Assembly (NCBI GenBank): GCA_035578905.1
Contig: JAQJVL010000030.1
Location: 2,633,801-2,697,800, forward strand
Direction: 5' to 3'
Length of the DNA: 64,000 bases
Source: Stictocephala bisonia
Lineage: Eukaryota > Arthropoda > Insecta > Hemiptera > Membracidae
Both the position numbers and the translations under genes were made by a program. The notes beneath the pieces were generated by a model that was not told the DNA's origin, searched no databases, and saw only the letters and a list, made by a program, of their open reading frames with translations. Below, one piece after another: positions 23,426-35,700 of this stretch (position 1 is its first letter; every line of letters starts with the position of its first letter).

Positions 23426-23670
23426 AGGCAAATGGACGAAGTGATTTTTACCATAATATAGATGAGGAGTTTATTGGTAACGTTGAGGTGGCAAGACATC
23501 AGAGGCGGGTGTTCAGGACGATAACCACTAACGTCATCGTCTACTATCGCGTTAGCAACACGTTCATCTATTTACGGCAGATAGCTAATTTTTGCTCACT
23601 GGCCAACCCTTGGATTTATCTTTATTTGATCAAGGGTGTATCTTTTAAAAGTAGACATTTAAATCCTTAA
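23426..23670 (+). pseudogene. Unidentified reading frame with NPWIY motif
   Basis: An open frame reads through EANGRSDFYHNIDEEF, VARHQRRVFRTITTN and YLRQIANFCSLANPWIYLYL before a stop at 23670. The end resembles the seventh helix of rhodopsin-like receptors, where NPxxY (often NPWIY in peptide hormone receptors) is diagnostic. However, the expected sixth helix is missing or shortened and no other receptor exon was seen. It may be a receptor exon relic or a chance frame. Confidence 0.2.
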
Positions 23671-25660
23671 TTAACATACAACTGAAGGTTACATAAGACA
23701 AACTTATTTCAAAATAATTAGATGATCGATTTTTGTCAGCCACACTTACCATCCTCAGACCAGAGGAACTCATAAAGGGGTTTACCAAAATTGATCACTA
23801 TAATATCCTTTTATATTTTGTACTTATATTGTAATAAGTTTATGCTTTGTGTCTTTCATTTGTGCTCTATATATACCAACACGTAATATATGCTAACTAA
23901 GACTTTATAATACTTCATTTTCAGTACACAGAACATAAACAAAAATGCATCGTTTACATAAGCAACTTCAAAAACATGACTGATAAGCAATATATTCAGT
24001 GCCCTGGAATACCCCTGTAATCTTCTTGGATCTTAGACTTAAGACTGTTTGGTCAACAACAATTTTCGATTTTATTTTGATTTCTATGACTTTATCAGCT
24101 ATTAAACGCCTCCCAAATAGTTCTTTTCATTAAAATTATGTTTATAGTTTTAAATACATTACCTCAAAGATGCAAATTTAGGCTTTCTGAGTACATACAA
24201 AATTAAGAAACTATTTTCCCGACTATTCCCAAATTATAAAAACAGACCCTCACAGGACTGCTCATCGGTTATTTAAAATGACGTCATTTTACTGAATTAG
24301 TCAGTTTGATTTTAAATAATTAATGTTATATGTTTGCTTTTATTTTACTACGACGAGAAATACCATGTCGTGTTTAGCATCTTATGCTTTTTAATATCAC
24401 ACAATTTACAAAATTGACTAACTTTATTCAACTTTTATTTTTACTTTAACCCGCATGTTATATTACAATCCAATCGCTACGCACACGTACAGCGAGACAC
24501 AGCACCATCAAGATTGCGCTTAAATGACTTTCTGCAACTATACCCCACCCATCCCAATGGTGGGGGAGGGGTCGAGTGTTTGTGTATGAGTAGATTGTGG
24601 TCAAATGTACAGTCAGCGCTTCGAGCAGATTTCGTTTGTCCGTAAAGCCGGCCGAATTAGGCATCAGATGTAAAATTAACTGAACAAAAAAATATTGAAT
24701 CATAAATTTCATCTAAATAGATAGTTTAGGTGGAATTAATTTTAATTTATTTAGTGACACTAGTTATTATTATGAAATCATTAGTGCGTAGAGATATGTC
24801 AAAATGAAACCTACTAAGTTTGTTGAACCTTTCATAAAATATGGATTTTGAAACTACATTTTAAACCACATACCTAATAATTATGGTAGCATAGTGCTCT
24901 AACCCATCTACATGAATTCTGCTAGAGAAGTCTAGGGTGTTCCTATAAGGGGGAGGGGGCTCATTGTTCAAATATTCTTCAAGAGAAAGAGCTAAGTATT
25001 GGACTACTAAATCACCTAAATCAGACCAAGACTAAGTGGTCCAGATTCCAAGATAAAGGACTTAGTTGTCATGGTTTTGTTATTTGAATGGCTCTTTTTA
25101 AGGATCGGTTGATTTAAGTCTGCTGTAGATCACGTTTGCTACATATATTCGTCCAATCTTCATCTGAAATATTGTACTGATAAAGAAAGATAGAGGGGTA
25201 CTGCAACGTTTTTAAAATATTTAATTACATTCAAGGTTAAGATTCTGCTACATCTACTGACATATTGGATTTGCTTCTCCATAAAAACAATGACAGCTCA
25301 TTTCAAACAATTATAGTTAATTTTCTAAACGATTACAGCTTAGTTGAAGAACGTAAAATTTTAAACTTAGCCTTTTTTTTTTAAAGAGAATACAATTTTC
25401 TAGAGCCGCCTTACATTAAATTTAAATGCTATCCCTTCATTTATTTTTTATATACAAATAACTAATGTTCTAATTCAATATTTTTTTAAAGTGAAACAAA
25501 AGTAGTAAGAAAAAATAAAATTCAAGGGGATACTAGTCACACTTATCCTATAAAGGATGTTAAAATTTGAAATTCATATGTTAATAAATGTAAGCGTGAA
25601 ACATTTTCAAGTAAAGTAATTTTCATCTGCAAAACGCGGGTGTCAGCAACTGATAACTGG
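23671..25660. other. Gene-free region
   Basis: AT-rich, with a less AT-rich patch at 24470-24670 that includes a GTGGGGGAGGGG run. No feature could be named. Confidence 0.35.
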
Positions 25661-25664
25661 CGCT

Positions 25665-25720
25665 GCCTGGTAGCCAAGTGGGGAAGGTGATCCGACCACG
25701 ACTTTTCGAATCACGCGATG
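25665..25720 (+). repeat. tRNA-like SINE head candidate
   Basis: TAGCCAAGTGG (25671-25681) fits the pol III A-box consensus at every position. TTTTCGAATCA (25703-25713) is a B-box-like motif at tRNA-like spacing. The surrounding sequence resembles a tRNA-Ser/Leu D arm. The acceptor stem does not close, so it is a SINE head or decayed tRNA copy rather than a working tRNA gene. Confidence 0.4.
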
Positions 25721-25839
25721 TTTGGTGAGGGGCAACAGATGGCAACCAGTCTTCTGGTGATCGACGGAGTTGCAAGTACAATACTCCAAAGTCAACACCA
25801 GTTAGAGGGTTGAAGGCTCGGCTTAAGTGCAACAAAATT

Positions 25840-26596
25840 ATTCACTGGAGAAGACTGTTAAAGAAGTCTTCAACAAATTATTATTCTATATATAAATTCT
25901 TCTAAAGAAATATTACACATAATTTCTTATAGTTTTATTTCTAAATGTATACTGTGATGTGGCAATTTATTATATAATTTCATACATTCATAAATTTTTT
26001 GGTTGTTGAATGTTAACGTACAGAAGTTGGATATTCAGTTGATTTAAGTTTCTTTTTCCATAAATAAATGAACACCTTCACCTCTATGTTTTGATAGAAT
26101 TTATGCATTTTAATTTTTGTTAATATCAATCTTTTACATATTAGTAGTGAAGGTAGAGTGATAACATCTTTAATTTAAGGCTCGAGATTCTGAAAGGTAA
26201 TCCACTTAAATATATAGGTTTTTATTTGCGTAGTACTGTATATTAAACATTATGACTAGTAAAGATAGTAAAGTAATAAAATTTATATAAATATGATGTA
26301 TGTAACTAGGGAAAGCCATATAAAAAACCTCTCAAGAAAGCTGCTGTAAAAGGAACAGAAATAACATACAGGGATATTTTGAGAATTAGAGTAAATAAGT
26401 AGAATAACATACCAGTGCGAGAAAAAGAATATGTACCGAAATTGTCAGAAGGAAGAAGTAAAGCTAGACAGTATACGACAAGTAAGACTACAACACACAG
26501 TATACGACAGTGTTGGGCCGTCAAGAATAACACCAAAAGGCATTGATTCGCTCTGTTTATAGTCTTCCATTTAATGGATCATTATTACCGTATGTA
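25840..26596. other. Gene-free region
   Basis: AT-rich DNA to the left of the Helitron pair. Nothing recognised. Confidence 0.35.
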
Positions 26597-27216
26597 TCTA
26601 TATTTATAAAAGATGATGTTTGTATATATATATGTTTGAAGTTAATGCGCTGCCAAACCATCCAACCGATCGCCATGAAACTTTAGGATGTTGTCCTGTA
26701 TACTCCCGAGATGGTTTTTGTGAAGTTTGATGCAGATCCATCCACAGGGTCCTGCCCCACGGGCTCCTAAAGAGGGTCCTGCCCCACGGGCTCCTAAAGA
26801 TCCCATGTTATTCAAATGGAGAATCTGAATTGTTTACAAAAAACATATGACTGTGTGGTTTAATGTAGTTTTACATGCCATAAGCAGATTGAAGTTCTCA
26901 CAACAACAGTACTGTACATGTTTTGATTTATTGTACTGTAGTTCTACATTTCATCTTGAGAGTGTAGCACACACTACTTTTACTTGATCAGGTGTTCTGT
27001 ATTTGGTGTTAAACTTTTTTCCTCGGTAATTAAAACATGTGGTGAAACGTGAAAATATAAAATAAATAATTATTTGTTTTGCAGTTTACTTTTTATGACA
27101 TGCCTCCTAAAAAATCTAATATTGGTAGAAGAAGCAAAAATGCTCGAATTCTTTCAGCTATTAGGTTCTAAATCAAACTTAATATTATGACCGGCGAAGG
27201 GGGCGGGTACAGCTAG
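26597..27216 (+). mobile_element. Non-autonomous Helitron, copy A
   Basis: Starts TCTATATTTATAAAAG and ends GCGGGTACAGCTAG, the TC...CTAG termini of Helitrons. The base after the end is T and the base before the start is A, as expected for insertion at AT. A GC-rich stem-loop (GGCGAAGGGGGCGG) lies just before the end. The interior is shared with copy B. Near 26747-26800 copy A has a 27-bp direct duplication around GGTCCTGCCCCACGGGCTCC that B lacks. It carries a 23-codon ORF that looks like the start of a Helitron Rep/helicase protein. Confidence 0.82.
27100..27171 (+). CDS. Short ORF, Helitron Rep N-terminus-like
   Basis: Twenty-three codons starting MPPKKSNIGRRSKNAR and ending in TAA shortly before the Helitron 3' end. 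Helitron proteins of insects often start with a basic MPxKKxxxGRRTxxAR-type stretch, so this probably marks the deleted protein gene. The sequence TTGTTTTGCAG just upstream would make a splice acceptor. The same frame, stop included, occurs in copy B at 30241-30312. Translation is not shown. Confidence 0.45.
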   Translation: MPPKKSNIGRRSKNARILSAIRF

Positions 27217-27685
27217 TGTATATATATATATATATATGTCTATATTTATAAAAGAGGATGTTTGTGTATATATATATATATATATATGTTTGAAGTTTAT
27301 GCGCTGCTAAACCATCCAACCGATCGCCATGAAACTTTAGGATGCTGTCCTGTATACTCCTGAGATGGTTTCTGTGAAGTTTGATGCAGATCCGTCCACA
27401 TTGTCCCGCCCCACGGGCTCCTAAAGATCCCATGTTATTCAAATGGAGAATCTGAATTGTTTACAAAAAACATATGACTGTGTGGTTTAATGTAGTTTCA
27501 CATGCCATAAGCAGATTGAAGTTCTCACAACAACAGTACTATATATGTTTTGATTTATTGTAGTTCTATATTTCACCTTGAGAGTGTAGCACACACTACT
27601 TTTACTTGATCAGGTGATCTGTATTTGGTGTTAACCTTTTTTCCTCGGTAATTAAAACATGTGGTGAAACGTGAAAATAAAAAAT

Positions 27686-30193
27686 TTTTTTTTATAACAT
27701 TTATTTAATATATACAATCTATTCAATAATGAACAATAAGTAAATTCGATCTATTTTAAATAACAATGGTTGATTACCTTCCAAAGACTGTAAACAACAT
27801 AATGGATTAAAAACGTTCACTTAAACTAAGGAAGTCATGCCTTTTTAGTCTATAAATGTGTTGACTATTGTCCAACAAATTCACAGCAAGATGGTTTTCA
27901 TGTGCTTCAAGCTTCTGTAGGTAACGTAAACTAAACTTTGAGATTTCATCTTGCACGTAGTCAATTCTTGTGTCTTTGTGGATTACTGCATTCCTAACAT
28001 ACCATGGAGCTTGCAATATAGTTCGCAGTACCTTTGACTGGAAACGTTGAATAATGTTCAGATTTGATAATGATGCTGTCCCCCACAACTATATACCATA
28101 TGTCCACACTGGCTTCAAGACAACTTTGTACAATAATAGTTTATTTTCAGTGCAGAGGTGGGATCTTTTTCCAAAAAGCCAATACATTTTAGAAAATTTT
28201 GTATTTAGTTGCAATCGTTTATTCCAGATATGGCTCTGCCATGTCATTCGCCTATCTAAGTAAATTCCTAGATATTTAACATCATTTCGTTGAGTTAGTA
28301 GAGTGTTGTTTAAGGAAATATTTGGACAGTTTTCCGAATTAAGCGTAAATGTAATGTGTATAGATTTACTCTCGTTTACTTGTATTCTCCAACGTTTTAT
28401 CCAATCTGTCATTGAATTTAAAACATCTTGCAAGATCTGAGAAGCTGTAAAAGGGTTCCGATGAGAAGCAAGGACTGCAGTATCATCTGCAAATGTTGCA
28501 GTTAGAGTTTCTTGGTGAGTTGGAATATCAGCTGTGAATAATGTGTACAATAAAGTATACACTACCCTGTGGAACTCCAGATTCAATTAATTTTAGATTT
28601 GAATAACAATTTTGAAATTTTATTCTAAAGTATCGTTGGGATAGGTAAGATTTTATTAGATTGTAGAAATTATGAGGTAGAAGTAATTTAATTTTGAACA
28701 ACAGCCCATCATGCCAGACTTTATCAAAAGCCTGGCTTATATCGAGAAATGCTGCTGAGCAAAATTCCTTTTTTTCTAAGGTTTGCCTGATTTTATCAAC
28801 AACTCGATGCACCTGTTCAATTGTTGAATGGTTAGGTCGAAATCCGAACTGATGATTTGGAAGTAAATTTAGCTCAGTTAATAATGGATTTAATTGTTTC
28901 AAAAACTATTTTTCAAACAGTTTTGATGGAACCGGTAGGAGACTTATCGGTCTGTATGAAGTAACCTGATGAGGTGGTTTACCAGGTTTCAGAATAACAA
29001 TAATGTCAGCTACCTTCCACTGAGATGGAATGTACTCGAGTCTCAACATGGCGTTGAACAAGATAGTAAGGAAAACAATCGCTTTCCTAGGGAGCTCTTT
29101 TAGCACCTTTCCTGTAATAAGGTCATAGCCAGGATATTTTTTAGCACAAAGTCCTTCGATTGCTCCCTTTACTTCTGATGGTTTGAATGAGGTTATTGGC
29201 ATTTCAAGCTGATTAGGTGAGTCAAGAAATTCTTTAACATTTGGACCAATGTCATTACATCTGTTTACAGGATTAGGTTTGAATACATTTGAAAAATAGT
29301 TAGCAAACAAGTCTGCCTTTTCCATGCTACTTTTAGCCCAAGAACCGTCAGGCTTGGAAATAGGAGGGATTGGGACTTGTGGCTGCGTCATCCTTTTCGT
29401 CACTTTCCATAATGAGTAATCAGTCGCCTCAGTGGGAGAAAGGGTTGATGTGAATTCCTGAAACCAAACATTGTTTATATCATGCAACATTCTTTTCAGC
29501 TGTTGGGAGGCCCGGTTGAAGTTTGTTTTATCAACAGCATTTCTTGAATGTTGCCAGATTCTTCGCAAGCGACGTTTCTCAGCAATCTTTTGTTTTATGT
29601 AAAACGGATAGTTAATTTGTTTAATAGTTTCACTACGCAGTTCCGGAGTTGATTTCCAAGCAGAAGCCTGAACGGAAGAAGTGAAGATTTCAACTGCATT
29701 ATCTATGTCTCCTCCGGTTTTTAAGGGAATGGTCAGATTTAAAGTATTGTTCAACAACTCTCGAAATTGATCCCAATTAGTATTTTTGTTTGACAGTGTA
29801 GGAGGTTTTTCCTTTAACATAATAGACGAGCTTATAGTCAGTATCAAAGGCGAATGATCAGATGAAAGATCAAGAGATGAGGTGATATCCACGTAATTTT
29901 GAGAAATCCCTTTGGTTACAAAAAATCAAGCAGGTCTGGGATTTTATTTACATCTGTTGGCCAATAAGTAGGATGACCAGTTGATAAATAATGTAAATTA
30001 TTATTATCTATACATTTTAGCAGATTTCTTCCCCGAGGATTTACTAGTCTTGATCCCCACATTACATGTTTAGCATTGTAGTCACCTCCTGCCAGGAAGC
30101 GAGGACCAAGTGAGCTGAAAAACTGATTGAATCGCTGGTCTGAGATGTTAAATCTAGGCGGACAGTAAAAGGAAGAAATAAAATTAAAAAAAT
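27686..30193 (-). mobile_element. Jockey-type LINE, 5'-truncated
   Basis: A 2.5-kb minus-strand retrotransposon inserted in Helitron copy B. Its 3' end carries a poly(A), seen as the T run at 27685-27693. The 5' end stops inside the endonuclease domain at about 30180, the usual outcome of incomplete target-primed reverse transcription. Three or four disabling changes are visible in the coding region, so the copy is relatively young but dead. Confidence 0.88.
27807..30180 (-). pseudogene. LINE endonuclease-reverse transcriptase
   Basis: Read on the minus strand from 30180: endonuclease C-terminal part with FLAGGDYNAKHVMWGSRL and LSSDHSPLIL. The polymerase follows, with WKVADIIVILKPGKPPH, SYRPISLLPVPSKLFEK, FGFRPNHSTIEQVHRV, AFLDISQAFDKVWHDG, GVPQGSV and the active site TATFADDTAVLASH. 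Next are KYLGIYLDRRMTW and a C-terminal LQAPWYVRN segment. Stops occur after KLFEK (about 28904) and after VWTYGI (about 28089). Frameshifts lie near 28560 and 29925. FADD and the GGDYNAKH block are typical of the jockey clade. Confidence 0.9.
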
Positions 30194-30240
30194 AAATAAA
30201 AAATAAATAGTTATTTGTTTTGCAGTTTACTTTTTATGAC

Positions 30241-30312
30241 ATGCCTCCTAAAAAATCTAATATTGGTAGAAGAAGCAAAAATGCTCGAATTCTTTCAGCT
30301 ATTAGGTTCTAA
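30241..30312 (+). CDS. Short ORF, Helitron Rep N-terminus-like (copy B)
   Basis: Same 23 codons and stop as the frame in copy A at 27100, preceded by the same GCAG acceptor-like site, now 30-50 nt from the LINE insertion. It probably marks where the protein gene of the parent Helitron was deleted. Confidence 0.4.
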   Translation: MPPKKSNIGRRSKNARILSAIRF

Positions 30313-30357
30313 ATCAAACTCAATATTATGACCGGCGAAGCGGGCGGGTACAGCTAG

Positions 30358-31000
30358 TAACAATTATTAAAACACATCGTGAAAGAGGCTGTTAAGATAA
30401 GGGTAGTTTGTATATTGACAATTTATCAATGTAGCCTAGATTATAGCAGGGACAAACAAGCCCAAAGTATTCGATTTAATTATGACTAGTAACTAAGGCA
30501 TCACTCGGTACTCCATCCCTTATTTAAATACAGTACTTGATACTCGGGTAGGCCTATTCCCTTAAGTGATCGTCAGTACGAAAAATAGATTTGTAGTTGT
30601 TAATGTCTTCTGTACTGTAAAACCGAAATGAACTGAACGGCTCAGTAATTTCTCACCGAATCGGACCCTCCGGGGTGATCGACAAGGTCGACTAAAAATA
30701 TGCATAAAGTCGACTTTAAAAGTCGACTAACGAATCAAATTTATTCATCAAAGTTCGACGTGCCATATTTATTGGGGCTCTTGTTTACCCGGCCAGTTCA
30801 ATAAACTGTTTATATATTTAAATAGATGCACCTGACTGCCGCAATGTACGTTTTTAAAAACGTCTACGCCACGTTTCGGTAGCGCCCACATTGTTACATA
30901 AGGTCGAAAAAATACGTCATACAAACGTGTAACGTGTGTATGTAAAAAATACACCTTTCTATGAATCAAACTCGTAATAAAACAACTATGCACACATTTT
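30358..31000. other. Gene-free region
   Basis: Contains a GTCGACTxxAAAAGTCGAC-like repeated motif at about 30685-30730 (GTCGACT occurs four times). No gene recognised. Confidence 0.35.
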
Positions 31001-31043
31001 ACTTATGAGGGCGCTTTCGCTCCAGGAAACCGCCCTCATAAGT
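31001..31043. repeat. 13-bp hairpin
   Basis: ACTTATGAGGGCG at 31001-31013 pairs with CGCCCTCATAAGT at 31031-31043 across a 17-nt loop. It sits just before a Mite-X fragment and may be its old flank. It does not match the histone 3' stem-loop. Confidence 0.75.
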
Positions 31044-31084
31044 TTGGTTTCATTTAAAAGGTGAAGAACTGTTCTGGTGGACAA
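31044..31084 (+). repeat. Mite-X fragment
   Basis: TTTCATTTAAAAGGTGAAGA and ACTGTTCTGGTGGAC match the internal block of the Mite-X copies at 32262 and 53672. Only this core is present. Confidence 0.55.
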
Positions 31085-32261
31085 CAAGTTGGTGTTGTAA
31101 AAGTTTCAGTATTTGTATAGTTTTGTATAGTCAAATATGTGAAACTGTTACAGTCGTGCGGGTGTACCTCGAATTTGAGAAACTGATAGATCTATCAGAG
31201 ATCCGGAGTCAAATCACTGTTTTCTTCGCTCACTTTAGTTTAGGATATATAAATTTAATAATTTCAGTTTACGTTTGAATAATATTTATTTCGGTTGGAG
31301 CAAAGTTGGGGGTTTTCTAGTTTTTATTGGGCAACAACTTTGCATTTTTTATGCCAATAAATGTGATGCGTCATAGAAGCTCGGTCCTCGTTTACAATTG
31401 TAAGTTTCAGAATTCCGAATACCAATATGTTTGTTTCCCTATAGTAGTAACCAATAACCAGTACGAACTCCAAATCAATTTTTGAGAAGTTCATTAAGTC
31501 TAAATAGAAGGAATGTATCAAAGTATAGTTTTAAAAAACAACAAACATAAATTTCCTAACAAAATATTTGATTAGTTACGTTAATGCATATAAATTGCTT
31601 TTTATTCAACAATGTTATATTCATTTTGAAAATACTATGCCCATTTCTTATTATTTCCCACACGTTAGTAAATTATTTTATTGAATTAACAGAATTATTT
31701 ATAAATAAATAATAGTAGATTACGATAAAAGGTAATGTGCATGATGACCTTTGACAATAGCCGATTTGTGGTGGCATCTAGCGGCGACACCAGTAACTAC
31801 CAGCTTCTGGTTCAGTTCAACACTGTACTGTAGTTGGAATAAAACTGTTTTTCTTTATTTCATAAGTATTTTTAACGACGTAACTCTTAACGGTTTCTAA
31901 AGTGTTTTGTAGTTTCACTAATTAATTACAAATATTGAATGTAATTTTGTACAGTATTTTGTTACAAGTTTTTTACTGCTGTGTGCTATCGAGACAAACT
32001 AATTCTTCTTCGTCATCTTCCAAATTGTAACCTAAGTTACGAACTTTTTAAATAATATAATATAGTTTTATTCATTCATCAAAGTAATAGGGCCATAATT
32101 ATCGTCGAATTAACATTTTCCAATCTTGATAAATATTTGAAAATGCAGAACGTAATCGCATAATATATATTTAAAATTTAGGTTTACAGTACGAATATAT
32201 ATATATATTTTTTTTTCTAGAAGCCTGTCTTCCCCTAGATACTTTCCCAGGAGACACCCTT
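31085..32261. other. Gene-free region
   Basis: AT-rich; a (TA)n run lies near 32196. No gene recognised. Confidence 0.35.
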
Positions 32262-32725
32262 TAAGGTGTCCGTTTCCCAAACTGTCTACCAGTAGCCACT
32301 GCTGGAAAGTTGTCAGCCCTAGTAGGCCTTTATAGTAGGCATACAATCTTACTGTCAGTGGGCTAAAACATGCCTTTCCATTTCAACTGTACGGTTCGTA
32401 TTTATTGCTGAAATGAGTTATGATTTTAAAGGACCAATCTAGTGGATCATAAGTTGGTATTGTGGGGTTTTAAATCTACAACTGTAAAGAATTTCGTTCA
32501 TATTTCTACATATTTAACTGTAACAAGTTTTATTTTTAATCACTATTTTACAAAACTCCTTTTATAGTCCACCAGAACAGTTCTCCACCTATCAAATGAC
32601 ACTTCAAGTGTTACTATTCGATCATTATTACGAGCCGAATCGTTAAAATGAAATCCATTTTTTACTATTTTGTGTAGAAAGATAAAAAATGGGAGCCCGT
32701 TAAAAAATACCTTGTTTAAATTTAT
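32262..32725 (-). mobile_element. Mite-X copy 1
   Basis: About 460 bp. On the minus strand it contains ACGATTCGGCTCG, AACACTTGAAGTGTCATTTG, ACTGTTCTGGTGGAC, ATACGAACCGTACAGTTGAA and finally TTTGGGAAACGGACACCTTAA. The order is the same as in the copies at 49015 and 53672. The right end is TTAA plus an inverted GGTGTCCGTTTCCC, matching the left end TTAAGGTGGCCGTTTCC of the 53672 copy. Terminal inverted repeats next to TTAA suggest a TTAA-inserting DNA transposon. Confidence 0.6.
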
Positions 32726-35700
32726 TATTATTATTTTAAACTTATTCGTTTAGACCAAGAAGGGTACAAAATTTCAACTCTATATTTTTAATCGGTTTGT
32801 AGGGCTTACTGTATATAAAGATGTATATTTACAGGTAACAAAAAGTAATTATAGAGCATACTGGTGGTAAAAAATTTATTCGTTTTAATACCCACAGTCA
32901 AATTCCTTAAGAGTTTTATAACATACAGTAGGCCCTACACGTGAGGAATTTGGAGCTCTCGACACAGTAACGTTTCAAGTAACAGTTTAGTCTGATTTCG
33001 TTCCTGAAAGTCACTGTTAACGGGCGTTAACTGTAATCGTCTCTCGTAATTTGGCGAGTGTGTTCAAGAGCCAACAACGGATATAGTTTATTCGTTCTAT
33101 CTTCAATAATCCATTTTGATCTTGAGCCACTTCTGTTCTAAAAACACTGCAAATATTCGATTAATCGTGAACGGTTTTCGCGATCAAACTGCTATCGGTG
33201 CTTTCGAGTTTTAATTTTGTAACAGTACTGTTTGGGTCGATTTTGTTCCATAAATTTAAATTCAGACGCTCGTCAACACTCCCTAACTGTTCGGCGAACA
33301 TACAGTTCACATTCGTTTTGTTTCGTTGTAGAATACGGATTATTGTATGTTGAATAAGTAGTATTTCCGTGAAATTTTGAAGCTTTTGTCCTTTTTATTA
33401 AGCCGAATATTCTTGTAAAAATTTGTAAGCTGTATGGAGAGATATCAGTATATTGTAAATTTGAATAGATAACCCGACGGTGTATACATAGTGCAAGACC
33501 AGTCATAGAGAAGAAATAATCAGCGATGGCGTCCAATAGTGCGCTAAATGTGTGTCGAGCAGTTAGTTCTCCATTTCACCACGTAGATGGCAGGGATAGC
33601 GCTGTTGTCAGACTTTTCTCCTTATTCCCCTCCAAACCCTAAAAGATTGTTGTATTAGTTACTAGTACAGACCTGTAAAGATGTAAATTATTTGTAATCC
33701 AACTTCTTTGTGGTCATAAGAAAGCGCGCTATGTTTCTTTTTTTCTCTGACCGCACTAAAATGTTCCCATCATTGGTTCGCTTAGTTAGTCATATCTGAT
33801 AAAAAATTAATATGCAACTTTTTTCGATTTTTTTAGAAATGGAAATAAATAAATTCCAAAAACTAACGCACCACATTTTCTTGTTTGTTTTGAAATTAAA
33901 TTACGAGTAAATTGATTAATTTTGACACTGAAAATGATCCAACAATTTAAAAATGTAACAATGCCTTAACAATCTTTGTCGTACAACGAAATTATGAATA
34001 AACTGGATTTTTATAGAAATTATAGACTTGTGAATACAACCAAATTAGTTGTTTGCAGTCCAACCAAATGAACCATCAAATGAAATGTTCCAACCAAGTT
34101 AGTCTCACTTTAAATGAAACACGTTGTTTAATCGATGTCATTTAAAATTATTGTCGGAGTAACGAAAATGCATTACTCTTGTAACGAACAAGTTGCTGAT
34201 ATACTTTTTAAGTTCTGTTTGTTGTTTTATTAAATTAGAAAACTATAAATTAGAACGTAGAAAAAATTATAATGCACTGCTGGAACTAAATTGGTGGTTT
34301 TATCTGGTGACAATTAATTTCTTTTTGATATCAATTAATGTTGTCGTATCATTGCAGTTTTTTTTTTCAACACTTTTCTACGCGCCTCAAAATATATATC
34401 GGCAAGATGTAGTTTGTCGAAATGTTTGTTATAATTTTGCCGTATTCTGGCAAACTGTCAAGGTAGCGTAACCTTTTTATTACATGTCCACTGTTTGTGT
34501 CTAGAACTATCTGGCGGTACAAGGATTGACCGCAGAATGATTTTAACTTGTGCAGAGTACGCCGATTGTAGTTCGTTTGTTTATTATTATTGTATTATAG
34601 TAGTTGAGGTTTTTTATTTTCGTTATCGTGATGGCCCTATCTGTGTATCCCTTTTCTCTACATCTTCACTTTGTACCCACCTCTCCTGCATTCCTTTTGT
34701 GAACGAACTCGTTATATAATCCTTCTTAACTTTCTGTTCCCTACTCATATTCAACGAGCAGTGCTGAATCTAGGGTACTTGCGGTCCCGTCCCATAGATG
34801 GAATTTCCTAGGGGTGAGTGTGAGCAAGCCAACTTTTTCATTATTACATCTGGTTTATTATCTCACCGGGCGGCTGGTCATCTATAACCACGTCACTGTT
34901 CACGCTGCAGCACAGCCTCACTTAGATTTTTTGCTTTACCAATATTTTTAAGATTTTAATTTTAATTTTTTATGTTTGATATCGTTCTAGTAATTTATAA
35001 AAATGCATTTTGTTATTTTCTAGAATTTTTTATCAGCGGAGAAAATACTGTAATGTGATGGTTGTATTATTATTATTATTTCTAAAAAATCCCTGTTTTC
35101 TCAGTTCCGTTTGGGGCTGGATTGTTATTTCTTTTCTTTGTCGCACTTAAGTACTTGTAATGATTAGAATCAAAAATAAATTATAATGAACCTTGTTTTA
35201 ATCTTACATTAAAACTAGTGAGCAGTGCGGATATTTTAAGTACGGACACCAAAACACCAATTGGAAAACATTGATGAATGCTAGGAATTATATTGAATCC
35301 TTCAACTTCAAGATTATGGAATTACAGCATGAAGCACATTTCAAAATAATGTATATAGTTTATTTTCATTTGTATTTTTTAAAATTGTTAGGTCCTACAA
35401 CGTACAGATACTAATGATACTAATGTTTTATTTAAACACAAAAATATGTTGTGTTCACTAATTAAATAATATTGCTTTAGAAATTTAGCTAAGACCCCCA
35501 AACTACAACAAGCCATAACAACAATTTCTAGATTGATAGAAAATACGTAATTCAAAAAGCTAGCAAACAGCAGTTATTTGTTAAAATTAGATAACATTTG
35601 TTTCATTGGGGGGGGGGGGGCAGACGAGAGTTGAAAAGACATTTTAACAAATAATATGAGCTGTAATAGGCAACGGTACTTAAAAAGATTACTAATACAA

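Larger units (their letters stand above)
27239..30357 (+). mobile_element. Non-autonomous Helitron, copy B, split by a LINE
   Basis: Begins TCTATATTTATAAAAGAGG only 22 nt after copy A ends and terminates GGTACAGCTAG at 30357, in the same orientation. The Helitron parts are 27239-27685 and 30194-30357; together they match copy A closely. The gap holds a minus-strand LINE. AAATAAAAAAT occurs at both junctions (27675-27685 and 30194-30204) and fits an 11-bp target-site duplication. Confidence 0.8.

Noticed and set aside
25665..25720. Functional tRNA gene
   Set aside because: A and B boxes are present but acceptor and anticodon stems could not be closed.
31001..31043. Histone mRNA 3' stem-loop
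   Set aside because: Arm and loop sequence differ from the conserved histone stem-loop and no histone frame is nearby.
32110..32346. 78-codon minus-strand frame as a host gene
   Set aside because: It lies mostly within Mite-X copy 1 and its flank, and other copies do not keep the frame open.
34193..34719. Two adjacent plus-strand frames of 92 and 74 codons
   Set aside because: AT-driven composition, no domain, no splice-site support and no start context worth noting.
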